From: Hyphomicrobiales bacterium
GTDB lineage: Bacteria > Pseudomonadota > Alphaproteobacteria > Rhizobiales > Beijerinckiaceae
Assembly: GCA_028290405.1 (NCBI GenBank)
Contig: JAQGJX010000103.1
Coordinates: 1 to 64,000, forward strand
Length of the DNA stretch: 64,000 nucleotides
Reading direction: 5' to 3'
Part shown: positions 1 through 12,856 of the stretch, piece after piece
How the letters are laid out: each line of letters begins with the position of its first letter
Position numbering within the stretch: the first letter of the stretch is position 1
Position numbers and translations under genes: made by a program
The notes under the pieces: model-generated
The model's database searches: none
Told to the model about the DNA's origin: nothing
The model's input: the letters and a program-made list of their open reading frames with translations, nothing else

Positions 1-264
<264 letters not shown>

Positions 265-540
265 TTATTGAACGTCCGCCGCGGGATCGCCGCGGCGCTT
301 CATGCAATGCGAGCAGGACCTGTAGCCGGCGGATCGCGCGGTCGCTTCGTCGGCGAAAAAGACGCGGCTCTTCGCGTAAGTCCCGCGCGCCACATGCCGA
401 AGCGCGATCGAGCAGTCGAGCCGACCATAAACCTTCGTGCGCCTGTTGCCGCCGAACGCGCCCCGCGCGGCCGAGGCGAAAGGCAGGCCGCCAGGTCCCA
501 GGAGCCGATAAACTTTTGCAAGCTCGTCGGCTCCGGGCAT
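265..540 (-). CDS. Ada-type metal-binding domain miniprotein
   Basis: A 91-residue protein made almost entirely of the metal-binding fold found at the N terminus of the Ada methylphosphotriester repair protein. The recognisable run is KVYGRLDCSIALR followed by YAKSRVFFADEATARSAGYR and the pair SCSHC. Compared with Ada (GIFCRPSC then CKRC), the second, third and fourth cysteines are kept. The first, which accepts the methyl group in Ada, is glycine, so suicidal demethylation is not expected although zinc binding with three cysteines plus another ligand is possible. Small standalone Ada-like proteins are known in alphaproteobacteria, with no role I can name. It sits between sucB (8 bp away) and lpdA (18 bp away) on the same strand, so it is probably cotranscribed. 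Confidence 0.75.
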   Translation of the reverse strand: MPGADELAKVYRLLGPGGLPFASAARGAFGGNRRTKVYGRLDCSIALRHVARGTYAKSRVFFADEATARSAGYRSCSHCMKRRGDPAADVQ

Positions 541-548
541 CAGGACCT

Positions 549-1754
549 TCAGAGATCGAGAACGAGTCGCGCGGGATCTTCCAGCGCTTCCTTGACGCGC
601 ACGAGGAACGTCACGGCCTCCTTGCCGTCCACGATCCGGTGATCGTAGCTCAGCGCGAGATACATCATGGGGCGCACTTCGATCTTGCCGCCCACCACCA
701 TGGGACGATCCTGGATCTTGTGCATCCCGAGGATGCCGGACTGCGGCGCGTTGAGGATCGGCGTCGACATCAACGAGCCGTAGATGCCGCCGTTGGTGAT
801 CGTGAACGTGCCGCCCTGCATCTCGTCGATGCGCAACTGGCCGTCGCGCGCGCGCTTGCCGTAGGCCGCGATGGTCTTCTCGATTTCCGCAAGGCCCAGC
901 GTATCGGCGTCGCGGACGACCGGGACCACGAGGCCCTTCTCGGTGCCAACCGCGATGCCCACGTGATAATAGTTCTTGTAGACGAGGTCCGTCCCGTCGA
1001 TCTCCGCGTTCACCGCCGGGATCTCCTTGAGGGCCTGCGTGCAGGCCTTCACGAAGAAGCCCATGAAGCCGAGCTTCGCGCCGTGCTTCTTCTCGAACAC
1101 GTCCTTGTAACGGGCGCGCAGAGCCATCACCTCGGTCATGTCGACCTCGTTGAAGGTCGTCAGCATCGCGGCGGTGTTCTGGGCGTCTTTCAGGCGGCGC
1201 GCGATGGTCTGGCGCAGCTTGGTCATGCGCACGCGCTCTTCGCGGGAGGCGTCGTCGGCGACCGACGGCGCACGGAAGGCCACGGGGGCGGGAACCGGAG
1301 CGGGAGCGGTGGCGATGGCGGCGAGCACGTCGCCCTTGAGCACCTGGCCGCGTTTGCCGGAGCCCGCCACGTTGGCGGCGTCGATCTGGTTGTCCGCCGC
1401 GATCTTGGCGGCCGAGGGGGCCGGAGGCATGGCGGCCGCAGGCGCCTTGGCGGGCGCAGGCGCGGAAGCCTTCGCGGGTTCGGGTGCGCTCGCCTTGGCA
1501 GGAGCGGCGGCTGCGCCGCCAGCGGTGATCTGACCCAGCAGGGCGCCGGCCGCGACCGTCTCGCCGTCCTTCGCGAGGATCTCGGCGAGCACGCCGGAAG
1601 CGGGCGCGTTCACCTCGAGAGTGACCTTGTCGGTCTCGAGTTCGAGAAGCGGCTCGTCAGCCTTCACGGCCTCGCCGGGCTTCTTGAACCACTTTGCGAT
1701 CGTCGCTTCGGAAACGGATTCGCCGAGCGTCGGAACTCTGATTTCAGTGCTCAT
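549..1754 (-). CDS. sucB: 2-oxoglutarate dehydrogenase E2, dihydrolipoamide succinyltransferase
   Basis: Transfers the succinyl group from E1 through lipoamide to CoA in the 2-oxoglutarate dehydrogenase complex. The 401-residue protein has one N-terminal lipoyl domain with the lipoylated lysine in ETDKVTLEV (about residue 43). An Ala/Pro-rich linker follows, then a peripheral subunit-binding domain around [28 protein letters not shown] (shown only as its position, residues ~115-145), then the catalytic acyltransferase domain ending with the active-site motif [12 protein letters not shown]. Length and architecture match OdhB rather than PDH E2. It follows sucA by 57 bp on the same strand and precedes the Ada-like protein and lpdA. 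Confidence 0.97.
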   Translation of the reverse strand: MSTEIRVPTLGESVSEATIAKWFKKPGEAVKADEPLLELETDKVTLEVNAPASGVLAEILAKDGETVAAGALLGQITAGGAAAAPAKASAPEPAKASAPAPAKAPAAAMPPAPSAAKIAADNQIDAANVAGSGKRGQVLKGDVLAAIATAPAPVPAPVAFRAPSVADDASREERVRMTKLRQTIARRLKDAQNTAAMLTTFNEVDMTEVMALRARYKDVFEKKHGAKLGFMGFFVKACTQALKEIPAVNAEIDGTDLVYKNYYHVGIAVGTEKGLVVPVVRDADTLGLAEIEKTIAAYGKRARDGQLRIDEMQGGTFTITNGGIYGSLMSTPILNAPQSGILGMHKIQDRPMVVGGKIEVRPMMYLALSYDHRIVDGKEAVTFLVRVKEALEDPARLVLDL

Positions 1755-1811
1755 GTGGTGCGTCCACGCCGCAAGGGCGGCCTTTCATCATCTGGAGAAA
1801 TAGGTGCGGGT

Positions 1812-4772
1812 TCACTCGGCGAAAGCTTCGTCGAGGAACGCCTTCAATTGCGCGGCGTGGCGGGACATCAGGCCCGTCGCCGTGGCGGCCGAGGCCGGGC
1901 GCCCCACATAGCGCGGGCGCTTGGTCTTGCCGCCGACCTGGTTGAGGACCCACTCGATGTAGGGCTCGACGAACGTCCATGAACCCATGTTCTTGGGCTC
2001 TTCCTGGCACCAGACGATGTCGGCCTTCTTGAAGCGCGACAGACCAGCCACCAGCGCCTTCAGCGGGAACGGGTAGAGCTGCTCAACGCGCACCAGATAG
2101 ACATCGTCGATCCCGCGCTTCTCGCGCTCCTCGAACAGGTCGTAGTAGACCTTGCCCGAGCACAGCACGACGCGGCGGATCTTGTCGTCCTTCACGAGCT
2201 TCACGCGCTCGCCATGCACGTTGGCGCCGTCCTCCCACAGCAGGCGGTGGAAGGTCGAGCCGAGCTTCATCTCCTCAAGATGCGAGACGGCCCGCTTGTG
2301 GCGCAGCAGCGACTTGGGGGTCATGAGGATCAGCGGCTTGCGGATGTCGCGCTTGAGCTGCCGGCGCAGGATGTGGAAGTACTGCGCGGGCGTCGAGCAA
2401 TTGGCGACTTGCATGTTGTCTTCCGCGCACATCTGCAGATAGCGCTCGAGACGTGCGGAGGAATGCTCTGGCCCCTGCCCCTCATAGCCGTGCGGCAGCA
2501 GGCACACGAGGCCCGACAGGCGGAGCCACTTGCGCTCGCCCGACGAGATGAACTGGTCGAACACCACCTGCGCGCCGTTGGCGAAGTCGCCGAACTGCGC
2601 TTCCCACATGGTCAGCGCATTGGGCTCGGAGAGCGAGTAGCCGTACTCGAAGCCAAGAACGGCTTCTTCCGAGAGCATCGAATTGATGACCTCGTAGCGG
2701 GCCTGCCCGTCTCGAATGTTGTTGAGCGGCACGTAGCGCTCTTCGGTCTCCTGGTCGATCAGCACGGAATGGCGCTGCGAGAAGGTGCCGCGTTCGCTGT
2801 CCTGGCCGGACAGGCGAACCGGGTGGCCTTCGTCCACGAGCGAACCGAACGCGAGCGCTTCCGCCGTCGCCCAGTCCACGCCCTCGCCCGTCTCGATCAT
2901 CTGGCGGCGGTTCTCCATGAACCGCTGGATGGTGCGGTGCGCGTGGAACTCCGCCGGAACGGCGCTGATCTTGCCGCCGATGTCCTTCAGCTTCTCCAGA
3001 TCGATGCCGGTTTCGCCCCGGCGCGGATCTTCCGATTTGGGCTCGGCGGCGCGCAGGCCAGACCAGCGCCCGTCGAGCCAATCGGCCTTGTTGGGCTTGT
3101 AGGACTGTCCGGCCTCGTGCTCGGCGTCCAGACGCGAACGCCAGTCGGCGACCATCTTGTCGACTTCGCCCTGGGTCAGCACGGATTCAGCGACGAGCTT
3201 TTGCGTATAGAGCTCAAGGGTCGAGGGATGACCCTTGATCTTCTTGTACATCTGCGGCTGCGTGAAGCCCGGCTCGTCGCCCTCGTTGTGGCCGTAGCGG
3301 CGATAGCAGAACATGTCGATCACGACCGGCTTGTGGAACTTCTGCCGGAACTCGATGGCGACCTTGGCGGCGAACACGACCGCTTCCGGATCGTCGCCGT
3401 TCACATGGAAGATCGGCGCCTCGATCATCTTCGCCACGTCGGAGGGATAGGGCGAGGAGCGCGAGTAGCGCGGGTAGGTCGTGAAGCCGATCTGGTTGTT
3501 CACGATGAAGTGGATGGAGCCGCCCGTGCGATGGCCCTTGAGGCCCGAAAGACCGAAGCATTCCGCCACCACGCCCTGGCCGGCGAAGGCCGCGTCGCCG
3601 TGGATCAGCAGCGGCAAAACCTTGCTGCGTTCGGTGACGTCGCCAAGCTGGTCCTGCTTGGCGCGCACCTTGCCGAGCACCACGGGATCGACGATCTCGA
3701 GATGCGAAGGATTGGCGGTGAGCGACAGATGGACGCGATTGGTGTCGAACTCGCGGTCCGACGACGCGCCGAGGTGATACTTCACGTCGCCGGAGCCTTC
3801 CACTTCGTCAGGCGTGAACGAGCCGCCCTTGAATTCGTGGAAGATGGCGCGGTTCGGCTTGCCCATGACGTTGGCGAGCACGTTGAGACGGCCGCGATGG
3901 GACATGCCCAACACGATCTCCGTCACGCCCAGCGCGCCACCGCGCTTGATGATCTGCTCGAGCGCCGGCACCATGGCTTCGCCGCCGTCGAGGCCGAAGC
4001 GCTTGGTGCCGCGGAAGCGAAGGTCGCAGAACTTCTCGAAGCCTTCGGCCTCGACGAGCTTCGAGAGAATCGCGCGCTTGCCCTCGCGGGTGAAGGTGAT
4101 CTCCTTGTCCGGCCCTTCGATGCGCTCCTGGATCCAGGCCTTTTCGGCGGGATCGGAGATGTGCATGAACTCGAATCCGATCGTACCGCAATAGGTGCGG
4201 CGCAGGATGGCGAGCATCTCCGGGATGGTCGCGAAATCGAGGCCCAGCACGTGGTCGATAAAGATCTTGCGGTCGTAGTCGGCTTCGGTGAATCCGTAGC
4301 TCGACGGATGAAGCTCCTCGTGGTCCTTGGCGGGCTCAAGGCCCAGCGGATCAAGGTCCGCATGCAGATGCCCGCGCATGCGATAGGCGCGGATCATCAT
4401 GAGCGCCCGCACGCTGTCGCGAGTGGCGCGCTGAACTTCGGCGTCGCTGACCGGCGTCGACTTAGCGGCCGCCTTGGCGACGATCTTGTCGCCGATGGCC
4501 TTCTCGACCTGCGCCCAATTTCCGTCGAGCGCCGACACGAGTTCGCCGTTGGCGTGGATGGGCCAGTTGGGCTTCTTCCACGATGCGCCCTTGGCGCTTT
4601 GCGTCACGGAACCGGCGTCGTCGCGCAGGGCCCCGAAGAAGTCGCGCCATTCAGCGTCGACGCTGGAGGGGTCCGCCTGATACCGGGCGTACAGGTCCTC
4701 GATGTAAGCGGCGTTGCCGCCGTAAAGGAACGAGGTCTGGAGCAGCGATTCGTTCAGATCCTGGCGCGCCAT
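1812..4772 (-). CDS. sucA: 2-oxoglutarate dehydrogenase E1 component
   Basis: Thiamine-diphosphate enzyme that decarboxylates 2-oxoglutarate and passes the succinyl unit to SucB. The 986-residue length is typical. The N terminus carries the E2-binding helix (SFLYGGNAAYIEDLYARY). The TPP fold shows LGMSHRGRLNVLANVMGKP and GDAAFAGQGVVAE. The C-terminal transketolase-like half shows PHGYEGQGPEHSSARLERYL and RHKRAVSHLEEM. It lies between sucD (76 bp upstream gap containing a 9-bp hairpin) and sucB in a single minus-strand operon. A large plus-strand ORF over it is a GC-rich shadow. Confidence 0.98.
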   Translation of the reverse strand: MARQDLNESLLQTSFLYGGNAAYIEDLYARYQADPSSVDAEWRDFFGALRDDAGSVTQSAKGASWKKPNWPIHANGELVSALDGNWAQVEKAIGDKIVAKAAAKSTPVSDAEVQRATRDSVRALMMIRAYRMRGHLHADLDPLGLEPAKDHEELHPSSYGFTEADYDRKIFIDHVLGLDFATIPEMLAILRRTYCGTIGFEFMHISDPAEKAWIQERIEGPDKEITFTREGKRAILSKLVEAEGFEKFCDLRFRGTKRFGLDGGEAMVPALEQIIKRGGALGVTEIVLGMSHRGRLNVLANVMGKPNRAIFHEFKGGSFTPDEVEGSGDVKYHLGASSDREFDTNRVHLSLTANPSHLEIVDPVVLGKVRAKQDQLGDVTERSKVLPLLIHGDAAFAGQGVVAECFGLSGLKGHRTGGSIHFIVNNQIGFTTYPRYSRSSPYPSDVAKMIEAPIFHVNGDDPEAVVFAAKVAIEFRQKFHKPVVIDMFCYRRYGHNEGDEPGFTQPQMYKKIKGHPSTLELYTQKLVAESVLTQGEVDKMVADWRSRLDAEHEAGQSYKPNKADWLDGRWSGLRAAEPKSEDPRRGETGIDLEKLKDIGGKISAVPAEFHAHRTIQRFMENRRQMIETGEGVDWATAEALAFGSLVDEGHPVRLSGQDSERGTFSQRHSVLIDQETEERYVPLNNIRDGQARYEVINSMLSEEAVLGFEYGYSLSEPNALTMWEAQFGDFANGAQVVFDQFISSGERKWLRLSGLVCLLPHGYEGQGPEHSSARLERYLQMCAEDNMQVANCSTPAQYFHILRRQLKRDIRKPLILMTPKSLLRHKRAVSHLEEMKLGSTFHRLLWEDGANVHGERVKLVKDDKIRRVVLCSGKVYYDLFEEREKRGIDDVYLVRVEQLYPFPLKALVAGLSRFKKADIVWCQEEPKNMGSWTFVEPYIEWVLNQVGGKTKRPRYVGRPASAATATGLMSRHAAQLKAFLDEAFAE

Positions 4773-4797
4773 CGATCAGGTCTCTTTTCGGTTTTCG

Positions 4798-4820
4798 CGG
4801 CGCGCGCAGATCGCGCGCCG
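4798..4820. repeat. intercistronic hairpin between sucD and sucA
   Basis: A perfect 9-bp inverted repeat CGGCGCGCG / CGCGCGCCG with the loop CAGAT lies in the 76-bp gap between sucD and sucA. In the direction of transcription (minus) it is followed by A-rich sequence rather than a T tract, so it is not a classical terminator. It more likely acts as an mRNA-stability or processing element. Confidence 0.55.
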
Positions 4821-4848
4821 CCGTGCGGATGGGTGGGTTTTGGCTGGA

Positions 4849-5732
4849 TCAGCCCTTGAGGACGTCGACAAGCGTCTTGCCGAGCCGCGCCGGCGAGGGA
4901 GAGACGCGGATGCCGGCCGATTCCATGGCGGCGATCTTGTCTTCCGCGCCGCCCTTGCCGCCGGAGATGATGGCGCCAGCATGGCCCATGCGGCGTCCCG
5001 GAGGCGCCGTGCGGCCGGCGATGAAGCCCACCATGGGCTTGCGGCGCCCGCGCTTGGCTTCGTCCTTGAGGAACTGCGCGGCCTCTTCTTCGGCCGAGCC
5101 GCCGATCTCGCCGATCATGACGATGGACTTGGTGGCCTCGTCCGCGAGGAACATCTCCAGCATGTCGATGAATTCGGTGCCCTTCACAGGGTCGCCGCCG
5201 ATGCCGACCGCCGTCGTCTGGCCAAGGCCTTCCTGCGTGGTCTGGAACACCGCTTCATAGGTCAGCGTGCCGGAGCGCGACACGATGCCGACGTTGCCGC
5301 GCTTGAAGATGTTGGCGGGCATGATGCCGATCTTCGATTCGCCAGCGGTGACGACGCCGGGGCAGTTCGGCCCGATGAGGCGCGAATTTGAGACCGACAG
5401 AGCGCGCTTGACCTTGATCATGTCGGCGACCGGAATGCCTTCCGTGATGCAGACGATAAGACCGATCTCAGCCGCGATGGCTTCGCAGATCGCGTCGGCG
5501 GCGCCCGGCGGCGGCACGTAGATCACGGAAGCGTCGGCGCCCGTCGCCTCCTTGGCTTCGCCCACCGTGTCGAACACGGGCAGGTTGAGATGCGTCGAGC
5601 CGCCTTTTCCGGGCGACGTGCCGCCGACCATCTTTGTGCCGTAGGCGATCGCCTGCTCGGAGTGGAACGTGCCATTCTTGCCGGTGAAGCCTTGGCAGAT
5701 CACCTTGGTGTTGGCGTCGATAAGGATGGACA

Positions 5733-5733
<1 letters not shown>
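4849..5733 (-). CDS. sucD: succinyl-CoA ligase (ADP-forming) subunit alpha
   Basis: The alpha subunit carries the CoA-binding domain and the phosphohistidine of succinyl-CoA synthetase, which converts succinyl-CoA to succinate with nucleotide triphosphate formation. The 294-residue protein begins [21 protein letters not shown]. It has the Rossmann CoA-binding region and the [10 protein letters not shown] motif, and ends with the active-site histidine in [12 protein letters not shown] (about residue 250). Its ATG shares one base with the stop codon of sucC (TAATG), indicating translational coupling of the two subunits. Confidence 0.98.
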
Positions 5734-6932
<1,199 letters not shown>

Positions 6933-6983
6933 GGATCAAAGTCCTCGATCAGTTCGGCGGGCGCACAATGCTGCGCGCGTGCC

Positions 6984-7005
6984 GCCGGGCCGCGCGCGGC
7001 CCGGC
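6984..7005. repeat. 22-bp perfect palindrome between mdh and sucC
   Basis: GCCGGGCCGCG is followed immediately by its exact reverse complement CGCGGCCCGGC. It lies about 20 bp after the mdh stop in the direction of transcription. No T tract follows. It could cap the 3' end of the mdh message, attenuate readthrough into sucCDAB, or be a processing site. Confidence 0.6.
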
Positions 7006-7025
7006 TCACGAGTGGGGTCCTGCGT

Positions 7026-8237
<1,212 letters not shown>

Positions 8238-8257
8238 CATTTCTCACCGCCTGCAGG

Positions 8258-8863
8258 CTAAAGGCGCCCCGCAAGTCCTCGCAGGACGACGCGCGCCAGC
8301 CGCTCGAACCGGGCGTCCATCTGCTCCCTGGGAACGTCCCTGTCGAGCCGGATCACCACGGGATGCATGAAGCGGTGCAGCCCGTCGAACACAAGCGCCA
8401 CGGCCCGTCGCTGGTCGCCCTGGCGAAACACCCCGCCCGCCATGCCTTCGTCGACCACCCGCTGGATTTCGGACTGGAGCCGCGCCCGGTGGCGCCTGGC
8501 GGTCCCACGGCCTTCCTGCATGGCTTCCGCGAAGATATTGAACAGGTTGGGATCCACCTCCGCTTTGTTGCGGTAAGCGCGGTAGACGGCTGAAACGATG
8601 CGCTCCAGCTTGTCGTCGGCAGGATCGGGGGCGTCCGCGATGTCATGCAGCCCTGCCTCAATGGGCTTGAGCCAATGGTCCGTAAGCGCGTCGACCAGCG
8701 CCTGCTTGGACGGGAAGTAGCGGTAGACGTTCGCGTGCGACATGCCCGCCTCGGCCGCGATGCTCACCACCGTGGTGCGGCCAAGCCCGTACTTGCGGAC
8801 GTGTTCGGCCGCAATTTGCAGGATGCGGGCGTCAGTGGGCTCCGCGTCCGGCGGTCGGGCCAT
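8258..8863 (-). CDS. TetR/AcrR family transcriptional regulator
   Basis: A 201-residue one-component repressor-like protein. The N-terminal helix-turn-helix is clear: RILQIAAEHVRKYGLGRTTV then IAAEAGMSHANVYRYFPSKQ at about residues 30-55. The C-terminal ligand-binding half (TetR_C-like) contains KLERIVSAVYRAYRNKAEVDP. The gene begins 3 bp after the zapE stop, suggesting cotranscription, and lies upstream of mdh on the same strand. Its target and ligand cannot be read from the sequence. The AT-rich inverted repeat at 8220-8237 is one candidate operator. Confidence 0.9.
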   Translation of the reverse strand: MARPPDAEPTDARILQIAAEHVRKYGLGRTTVVSIAAEAGMSHANVYRYFPSKQALVDALTDHWLKPIEAGLHDIADAPDPADDKLERIVSAVYRAYRNKAEVDPNLFNIFAEAMQEGRGTARRHRARLQSEIQRVVDEGMAGGVFRQGDQRRAVALVFDGLHRFMHPVVIRLDRDVPREQMDARFERLARVVLRGLAGRL

Positions 8864-8866
8864 GCG

Positions 8867-10039
8867 TCATGTCTCCACCAGGCCGGTCGTGTCGCCGGAG
8901 CCCGCAGAATCCGCCCGGCCATGGGGAAGCGCAAGATATTCGTGCGAGCGCATCTCGATGAGGCGCGACGCCGTCCTGTCGAATTCAAACGCCTCGCGTC
9001 CTTCGAGCCCTCGGGCAAGTTCGGTCGGCTCCGCCTCCGCGGACGCGATCAGCTTCACGTTCTGATCGTACAGGGTATCGATGAGATTGATGAAACGCTT
9101 CGCTTCGTTGCGCTTGTGCTGTGGCAAAACCGGGATGGAGTCGATCAGCAGCGTATGGAAGTTTTCGGCGATCGCGAGATAGTCCGCTGAAGCCAGCGGG
9201 GCGGCGCAGAGGTCGTCGAACGAGAATCGCGCCACGCTCGCGGCCGCTTGCGGAATCAGGACCTCGCGCCCGAGCACCGGAAGCGTCGTGGCGACGCCGC
9301 GCGTGGCTCCCGTCAGCTGCGTGAAGCTGCGGTCGAGGGCGGCCGTCGCGGCGGAGTCCGCAGGCACATAGTAGACCGGCGCGCCTTCGAGTTTTTCCAG
9401 CCTGAAATCGGTCCGCGAATCGAGTTCGAAGACGGACATCCGGTCGCCCAGCAGGCTGATGAAGGGCAAGAACAACGCGCGGTTGAGACCCCCCTCGTAG
9501 AGCCGGGACGGTTCGACGTTAGAGGTCGCGACCACCACCACGCCCTTGGCGAAAAGGGCGGTGAACAGCCGGCCGAGGATCATGGCGTCAGCGATGTCCG
9601 TGACGGCGAACTCGTCGAAGCAGAGCAGCCAGGCTTCGTCGGCGATCGCCTCGGCCACTGGACCGATTGGATCTTCGCCCTTCACCGCGCCAAGCTTCTT
9701 TTGTTGGCGCCAGGCGTGAACGCGCGCGTGGACGTCCGCCATGAAAGCGTGGAAATGGACCCGCTTCTTGCGCCGGACGGGCGCCCGTTCGAAGAACAGG
9801 TCCATCAGCATGGTTTTGCCGCGTCCGACGGAACCCCAGACATACAGGCCCCGTACGGGCCTTCGGTCTCGTCGTCCGAACAGCCAGCCAAGCGGGCTCG
9901 ATTTGCGCGCCAGCCGATGTTCGATCAGTTCAGCGTTAAGCTCGTCGAAACGCGCCACGAGCTTTTGCTGGGCCGGATCAGGCTCAAGCAGGCCCTCCCG
10001 GACCCTTGCGGCGTAGGCGGCGGAGACGGAATGGGGCAA
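8867..10039 (-). CDS. zapE: cell division protein ZapE / AFG1-like ATPase
   Basis: AAA-type ATPase of the AFG1/LACE1/ZapE family. In E. coli ZapE modulates the Z-ring; in mitochondria the homologue acts in quality control of respiratory proteins. The protein is 390 residues. The Walker A motif is WGSVGRGKTMLMDLFFE (about residue 90). The Walker B region is LLCFDEFAVTDIADAMILGRLF, and TSNVEPSRLYEGGLNR follows as sensor sequence. It sits between sdhB and tetR within a respiratory/TCA neighbourhood, an arrangement common in Rhizobiales. Confidence 0.93.
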   Translation of the reverse strand: MPHSVSAAYAARVREGLLEPDPAQQKLVARFDELNAELIEHRLARKSSPLGWLFGRRDRRPVRGLYVWGSVGRGKTMLMDLFFERAPVRRKKRVHFHAFMADVHARVHAWRQQKKLGAVKGEDPIGPVAEAIADEAWLLCFDEFAVTDIADAMILGRLFTALFAKGVVVVATSNVEPSRLYEGGLNRALFLPFISLLGDRMSVFELDSRTDFRLEKLEGAPVYYVPADSAATAALDRSFTQLTGATRGVATTLPVLGREVLIPQAAASVARFSFDDLCAAPLASADYLAIAENFHTLLIDSIPVLPQHKRNEAKRFINLIDTLYDQNVKLIASAEAEPTELARGLEGREAFEFDRTASRLIEMRSHEYLALPHGRADSAGSGDTTGLVET

Positions 10040-10178
10040 TTGAGGATGCGCCTGAGGGTGAGACCCGCTCCCCTACAACCTGTGAGGCGCCGCTGGCAAC
10101 CGCGCAGCGAGGGCGGAGTGCGTCGCCGCCATGGGGTGCATGGCGAGCGCACGGCCCAGGGGCCGCGCGCTCACGACA

Positions 10179-10958
10179 TCACGCCTGACGGGCGATCATC
10201 ATGTTCTTGATCTCGGCGATCGCCTTCGCCGGGTTCAGCCCCTTGGGGCACGTCTTGGCGCAGTTCATGATGGTGTGGCAGCGATAAAGCCGGAAGGGAT
10301 CTTCCAGGTTGTCGAGCCGGTCGCCCGTTCCCTCGTCGCGCGAATCGGCGAGCCAGCGATAGGCCTGCAGGAGCGCTGCGGGCCCAAGGTAGCGATCGCC
10401 GTTCCACCAATAGCTCGGGCACGAGGTCGAGCAGCAGGCGCACAGGATGCACTCGTACAGGCCGTCGAGCTTGCTGCGGTCGCCGGGCGACTGCTTCCAT
10501 TCGTTTTCGGGCTGCGGCGTGTCGGTCTTCAGCCAAGGCTCGATGGAGGCGTGCTGCGCGTAGAACGTCGTCAGATCCGGCACGAGGTCCTTGATGACCT
10601 TCATGTGCGGCAGCGGATAGATTTTCACCGCGCCGGAAATGGACGACATGTCCTTCGTGCAGGCCAGCGTGTTGGTGCCGTCGATGTTCATCGCGCACGA
10701 GCCGCAGATGCCTTCGCGGCAGGAGCGGCGGAACGTCAGCGTGGGATCGACCGCGTTCTTGATCCAGATGATGGCGTCCAGCACCATCGGCCCGCAATCG
10801 TCCATATCGACGAAATAGGTGTCGATGCGCGGGTTCTGGCCGTCTTCAGGGTTCCAGCGATAGATGCGGAACTCGCGCACGGACTTGGCGCCGGCCGGCT
10901 TGGGCCACGTCTTGCCGGCGGTCGGACGAGAGTTCTTCGGGAGTGCGAATTCAACCAT
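10179..10958 (-). CDS. sdhB: succinate dehydrogenase iron-sulfur subunit
   Basis: Electron-transfer subunit of complex II. The track's 389-residue ORF starts too early; the ATG at 10958 ([18 protein letters not shown]) gives 259 residues, the family length, and has GGGAGA upstream. The [2Fe-2S] cluster ligands are in [16 protein letters not shown]. The [4Fe-4S] and [3Fe-4S] ligands are in [16 protein letters not shown] and [17 protein letters not shown]. It is the last gene of sdhCDAB, 14 bp after sdhA. Confidence 0.98.
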   Translation of the reverse strand: MVEFALPKNSRPTAGKTWPKPAGAKSVREFRIYRWNPEDGQNPRIDTYFVDMDDCGPMVLDAIIWIKNAVDPTLTFRRSCREGICGSCAMNIDGTNTLACTKDMSSISGAVKIYPLPHMKVIKDLVPDLTTFYAQHASIEPWLKTDTPQPENEWKQSPGDRSKLDGLYECILCACCSTSCPSYWWNGDRYLGPAALLQAYRWLADSRDEGTGDRLDNLEDPFRLYRCHTIMNCAKTCPKGLNPAKAIAEIKNMMIARQA

Positions 10959-10972
10959 GATGCCGTCTCCCT

Positions 10973-12811
10973 TCAGTAAACCCGCGCCTTGGGTTCGATG
11001 TAGCTGATGTCGTTGCTCATCGTATACGTGTGCACCGGGCGGAAATCGACCGCCACGCGCTGGGTGTCGTCGTTGGCCCAGGCGAGCGTGTGCTTCATCC
11101 AGTTCACGTCGTCGCGATCCGGATAATCCTCGCGCGCGTGGGCGCCGCGGCTTTCCTTGCGCTCGACCGCCGAGTCCATGGTGACGACCGCCTGGATGAT
11201 CAGGTTGTCGAACTCCAGCGTCTCGATCAGGTCGGAATTCCAGATGAGCGACCGGTCGGTGATGGCGATGTCGCCGATGCCCTGCCAGACGTCGTGAATG
11301 AGCTGCGAACCCTCCTCGAGGACTTCGCCGGTGCGGAACACGGCGCAATTGTTCTGCATCGTGCGCTGCATCTTTTCACGCAGTTGCGCCGTCGAGGTGC
11401 CGCCCTTCGCCCAGCGATACTTGTCGAGGCGCGAGAGCGAGAGGTCAGCGGAATCCTTCGGCAGTTCAGGCTGCGACTCGCCGGGCTTCACCAGTTCCGC
11501 AGCCCGCATGCCGGCCGCGCGGCCGAACACCACGAGGTCGATGAGCGAATTGGAACCGAGGCGGTTCGCGCCGTGGATGGACACGCAGGCCGCCTCGCCC
11601 AGCGCCATCAGGCCGGGGACGATGTGGTCCGGATCGCCGTTCTTCTTGGTGAGAACCTCGCCATGATAGTTCGTCGGGATGCCGCCCATGTTGTAGTGGA
11701 CGGTCGGCAGCACCGGGATCGGCTCCTTGGTGACGTCGACGCCGGCGAAGATGCGCGCGCTTTCCGAGATGCCGGGCAGACGCTCGTGCAGGATCTTCGG
11801 ATCAAGGTGATCGAGGTGCAGGTAGATGTGGTCGGCGTTCTTGCCCACGCCGCGGCCTTCGCGGATCTCGATGGTCATCGCGCGCGAGACGACGTCGCGC
11901 GAAGCGAGATCCTTGGCGGACGGGGCGTAACGCTCCATGAAGCGCTCGCCTTGGGCGTTGGTGACATAGCCGCCTTCGCCGCGCGCGCCTTCGGTGATCA
12001 GGCAACCCGAGCCGTAGATGCCGGTGGGATGGAACTGCACGAACTCCATGTCCTGCAGCGGCAGGCCCGCGCGCAGCGCCATGGCGTTGCCGTCGCCCGT
12101 GCACGTATGGGCCGACGTGGCGGAGAAATACGCGCGGCCATAGCCGCCGGTGGCGAGAATGGTCTGGGCGGCTCGGAAGCGATGGATCGTGCCGTCGTCC
12201 ATCTTGATGCAGACGACGCCGCAGCAGCGGCCTTCCTCATTCATGATGAGGTCGATGGCGAAGTACTCGATGAAGAACTCGGTGCGGTTGCGCAGAGCTT
12301 GGCCATAGAGCGTGTGCAGGATGGCGTGGCCGGTGCGGTCGGCCGCCGCGCAGGTGCGCTGGGCGGTTCCCTGACCGTAATTCGTAGTCATGCCACCGAA
12401 CGGGCGCTGGTAGATCTTGCCTTCGTCCGTGCGGGAGAAGGGCACGCCCCAATGCTCGAGCTCGTACACGGCTGCGGGCGCGTTGCGGCAGAGGTATTCG
12501 ATCGAGTCCTGGTCGCCAAGCCAATCGGAGCCCTTGACCGTGTCGTACATGTGCCAGCGCCAATCGTCCGGGCCCATGTTGCCCAGCGCCGCCGAGATGC
12601 CGCCCTGCGCCGCCACGGTGTGGGAGCGGGTCGGAAACACTTTCGAGATGCACGCCGTGCGAAGGCCCGCCTGCGAACAGCCCACGGTTGCGCGCAAGCC
12701 CGCGCCGCCGGCGCCCACGATGACCACGTCGAACGTATGGTCGGTGATTGGATAGGCCACGCCGTTGACGTTGGGGGCCGAAGAGCCGTTGCCGGCCGAA
12801 ACATGCGCCAT
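10973..12811 (-). CDS. sdhA: succinate dehydrogenase flavoprotein subunit
   Basis: Catalytic subunit oxidising succinate to fumarate with covalently bound FAD. It is 612 residues. The FAD-binding motif [18 protein letters not shown] is near residue 30. The flavin-linked histidine is in [17 protein letters not shown]. Substrate-binding sequence includes [20 protein letters not shown], and the catalytic region includes [18 protein letters not shown]. The C terminus has the usual R[12 protein letters not shown] motif. It is followed closely by sdhB and preceded by sdhD. Confidence 0.98.
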   Translation of the reverse strand: MAHVSAGNGSSAPNVNGVAYPITDHTFDVVIVGAGGAGLRATVGCSQAGLRTACISKVFPTRSHTVAAQGGISAALGNMGPDDWRWHMYDTVKGSDWLGDQDSIEYLCRNAPAAVYELEHWGVPFSRTDEGKIYQRPFGGMTTNYGQGTAQRTCAAADRTGHAILHTLYGQALRNRTEFFIEYFAIDLIMNEEGRCCGVVCIKMDDGTIHRFRAAQTILATGGYGRAYFSATSAHTCTGDGNAMALRAGLPLQDMEFVQFHPTGIYGSGCLITEGARGEGGYVTNAQGERFMERYAPSAKDLASRDVVSRAMTIEIREGRGVGKNADHIYLHLDHLDPKILHERLPGISESARIFAGVDVTKEPIPVLPTVHYNMGGIPTNYHGEVLTKKNGDPDHIVPGLMALGEAACVSIHGANRLGSNSLIDLVVFGRAAGMRAAELVKPGESQPELPKDSADLSLSRLDKYRWAKGGTSTAQLREKMQRTMQNNCAVFRTGEVLEEGSQLIHDVWQGIGDIAITDRSLIWNSDLIETLEFDNLIIQAVVTMDSAVERKESRGAHAREDYPDRDDVNWMKHTLAWANDDTQRVAVDFRPVHTYTMSNDISYIEPKARVY

Positions 12812-12856
12812 GGAATTTTACCTCTTAGCGATTTACGCCAGGCGGATTGCGCCGGA

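Noticed and set aside
516-1982. 488-residue plus-strand ORF across sucB
   Set aside because: Antisense shadow of sucB with low-complexity Arg/Gly/His composition.
2214-4859. 881-residue plus-strand ORF antisense to sucA
   Set aside because: It mirrors sucA codons in a GC-rich gene, has His/Arg/Ala-rich sequence with no domain, and the minus-strand SucA is unmistakable.
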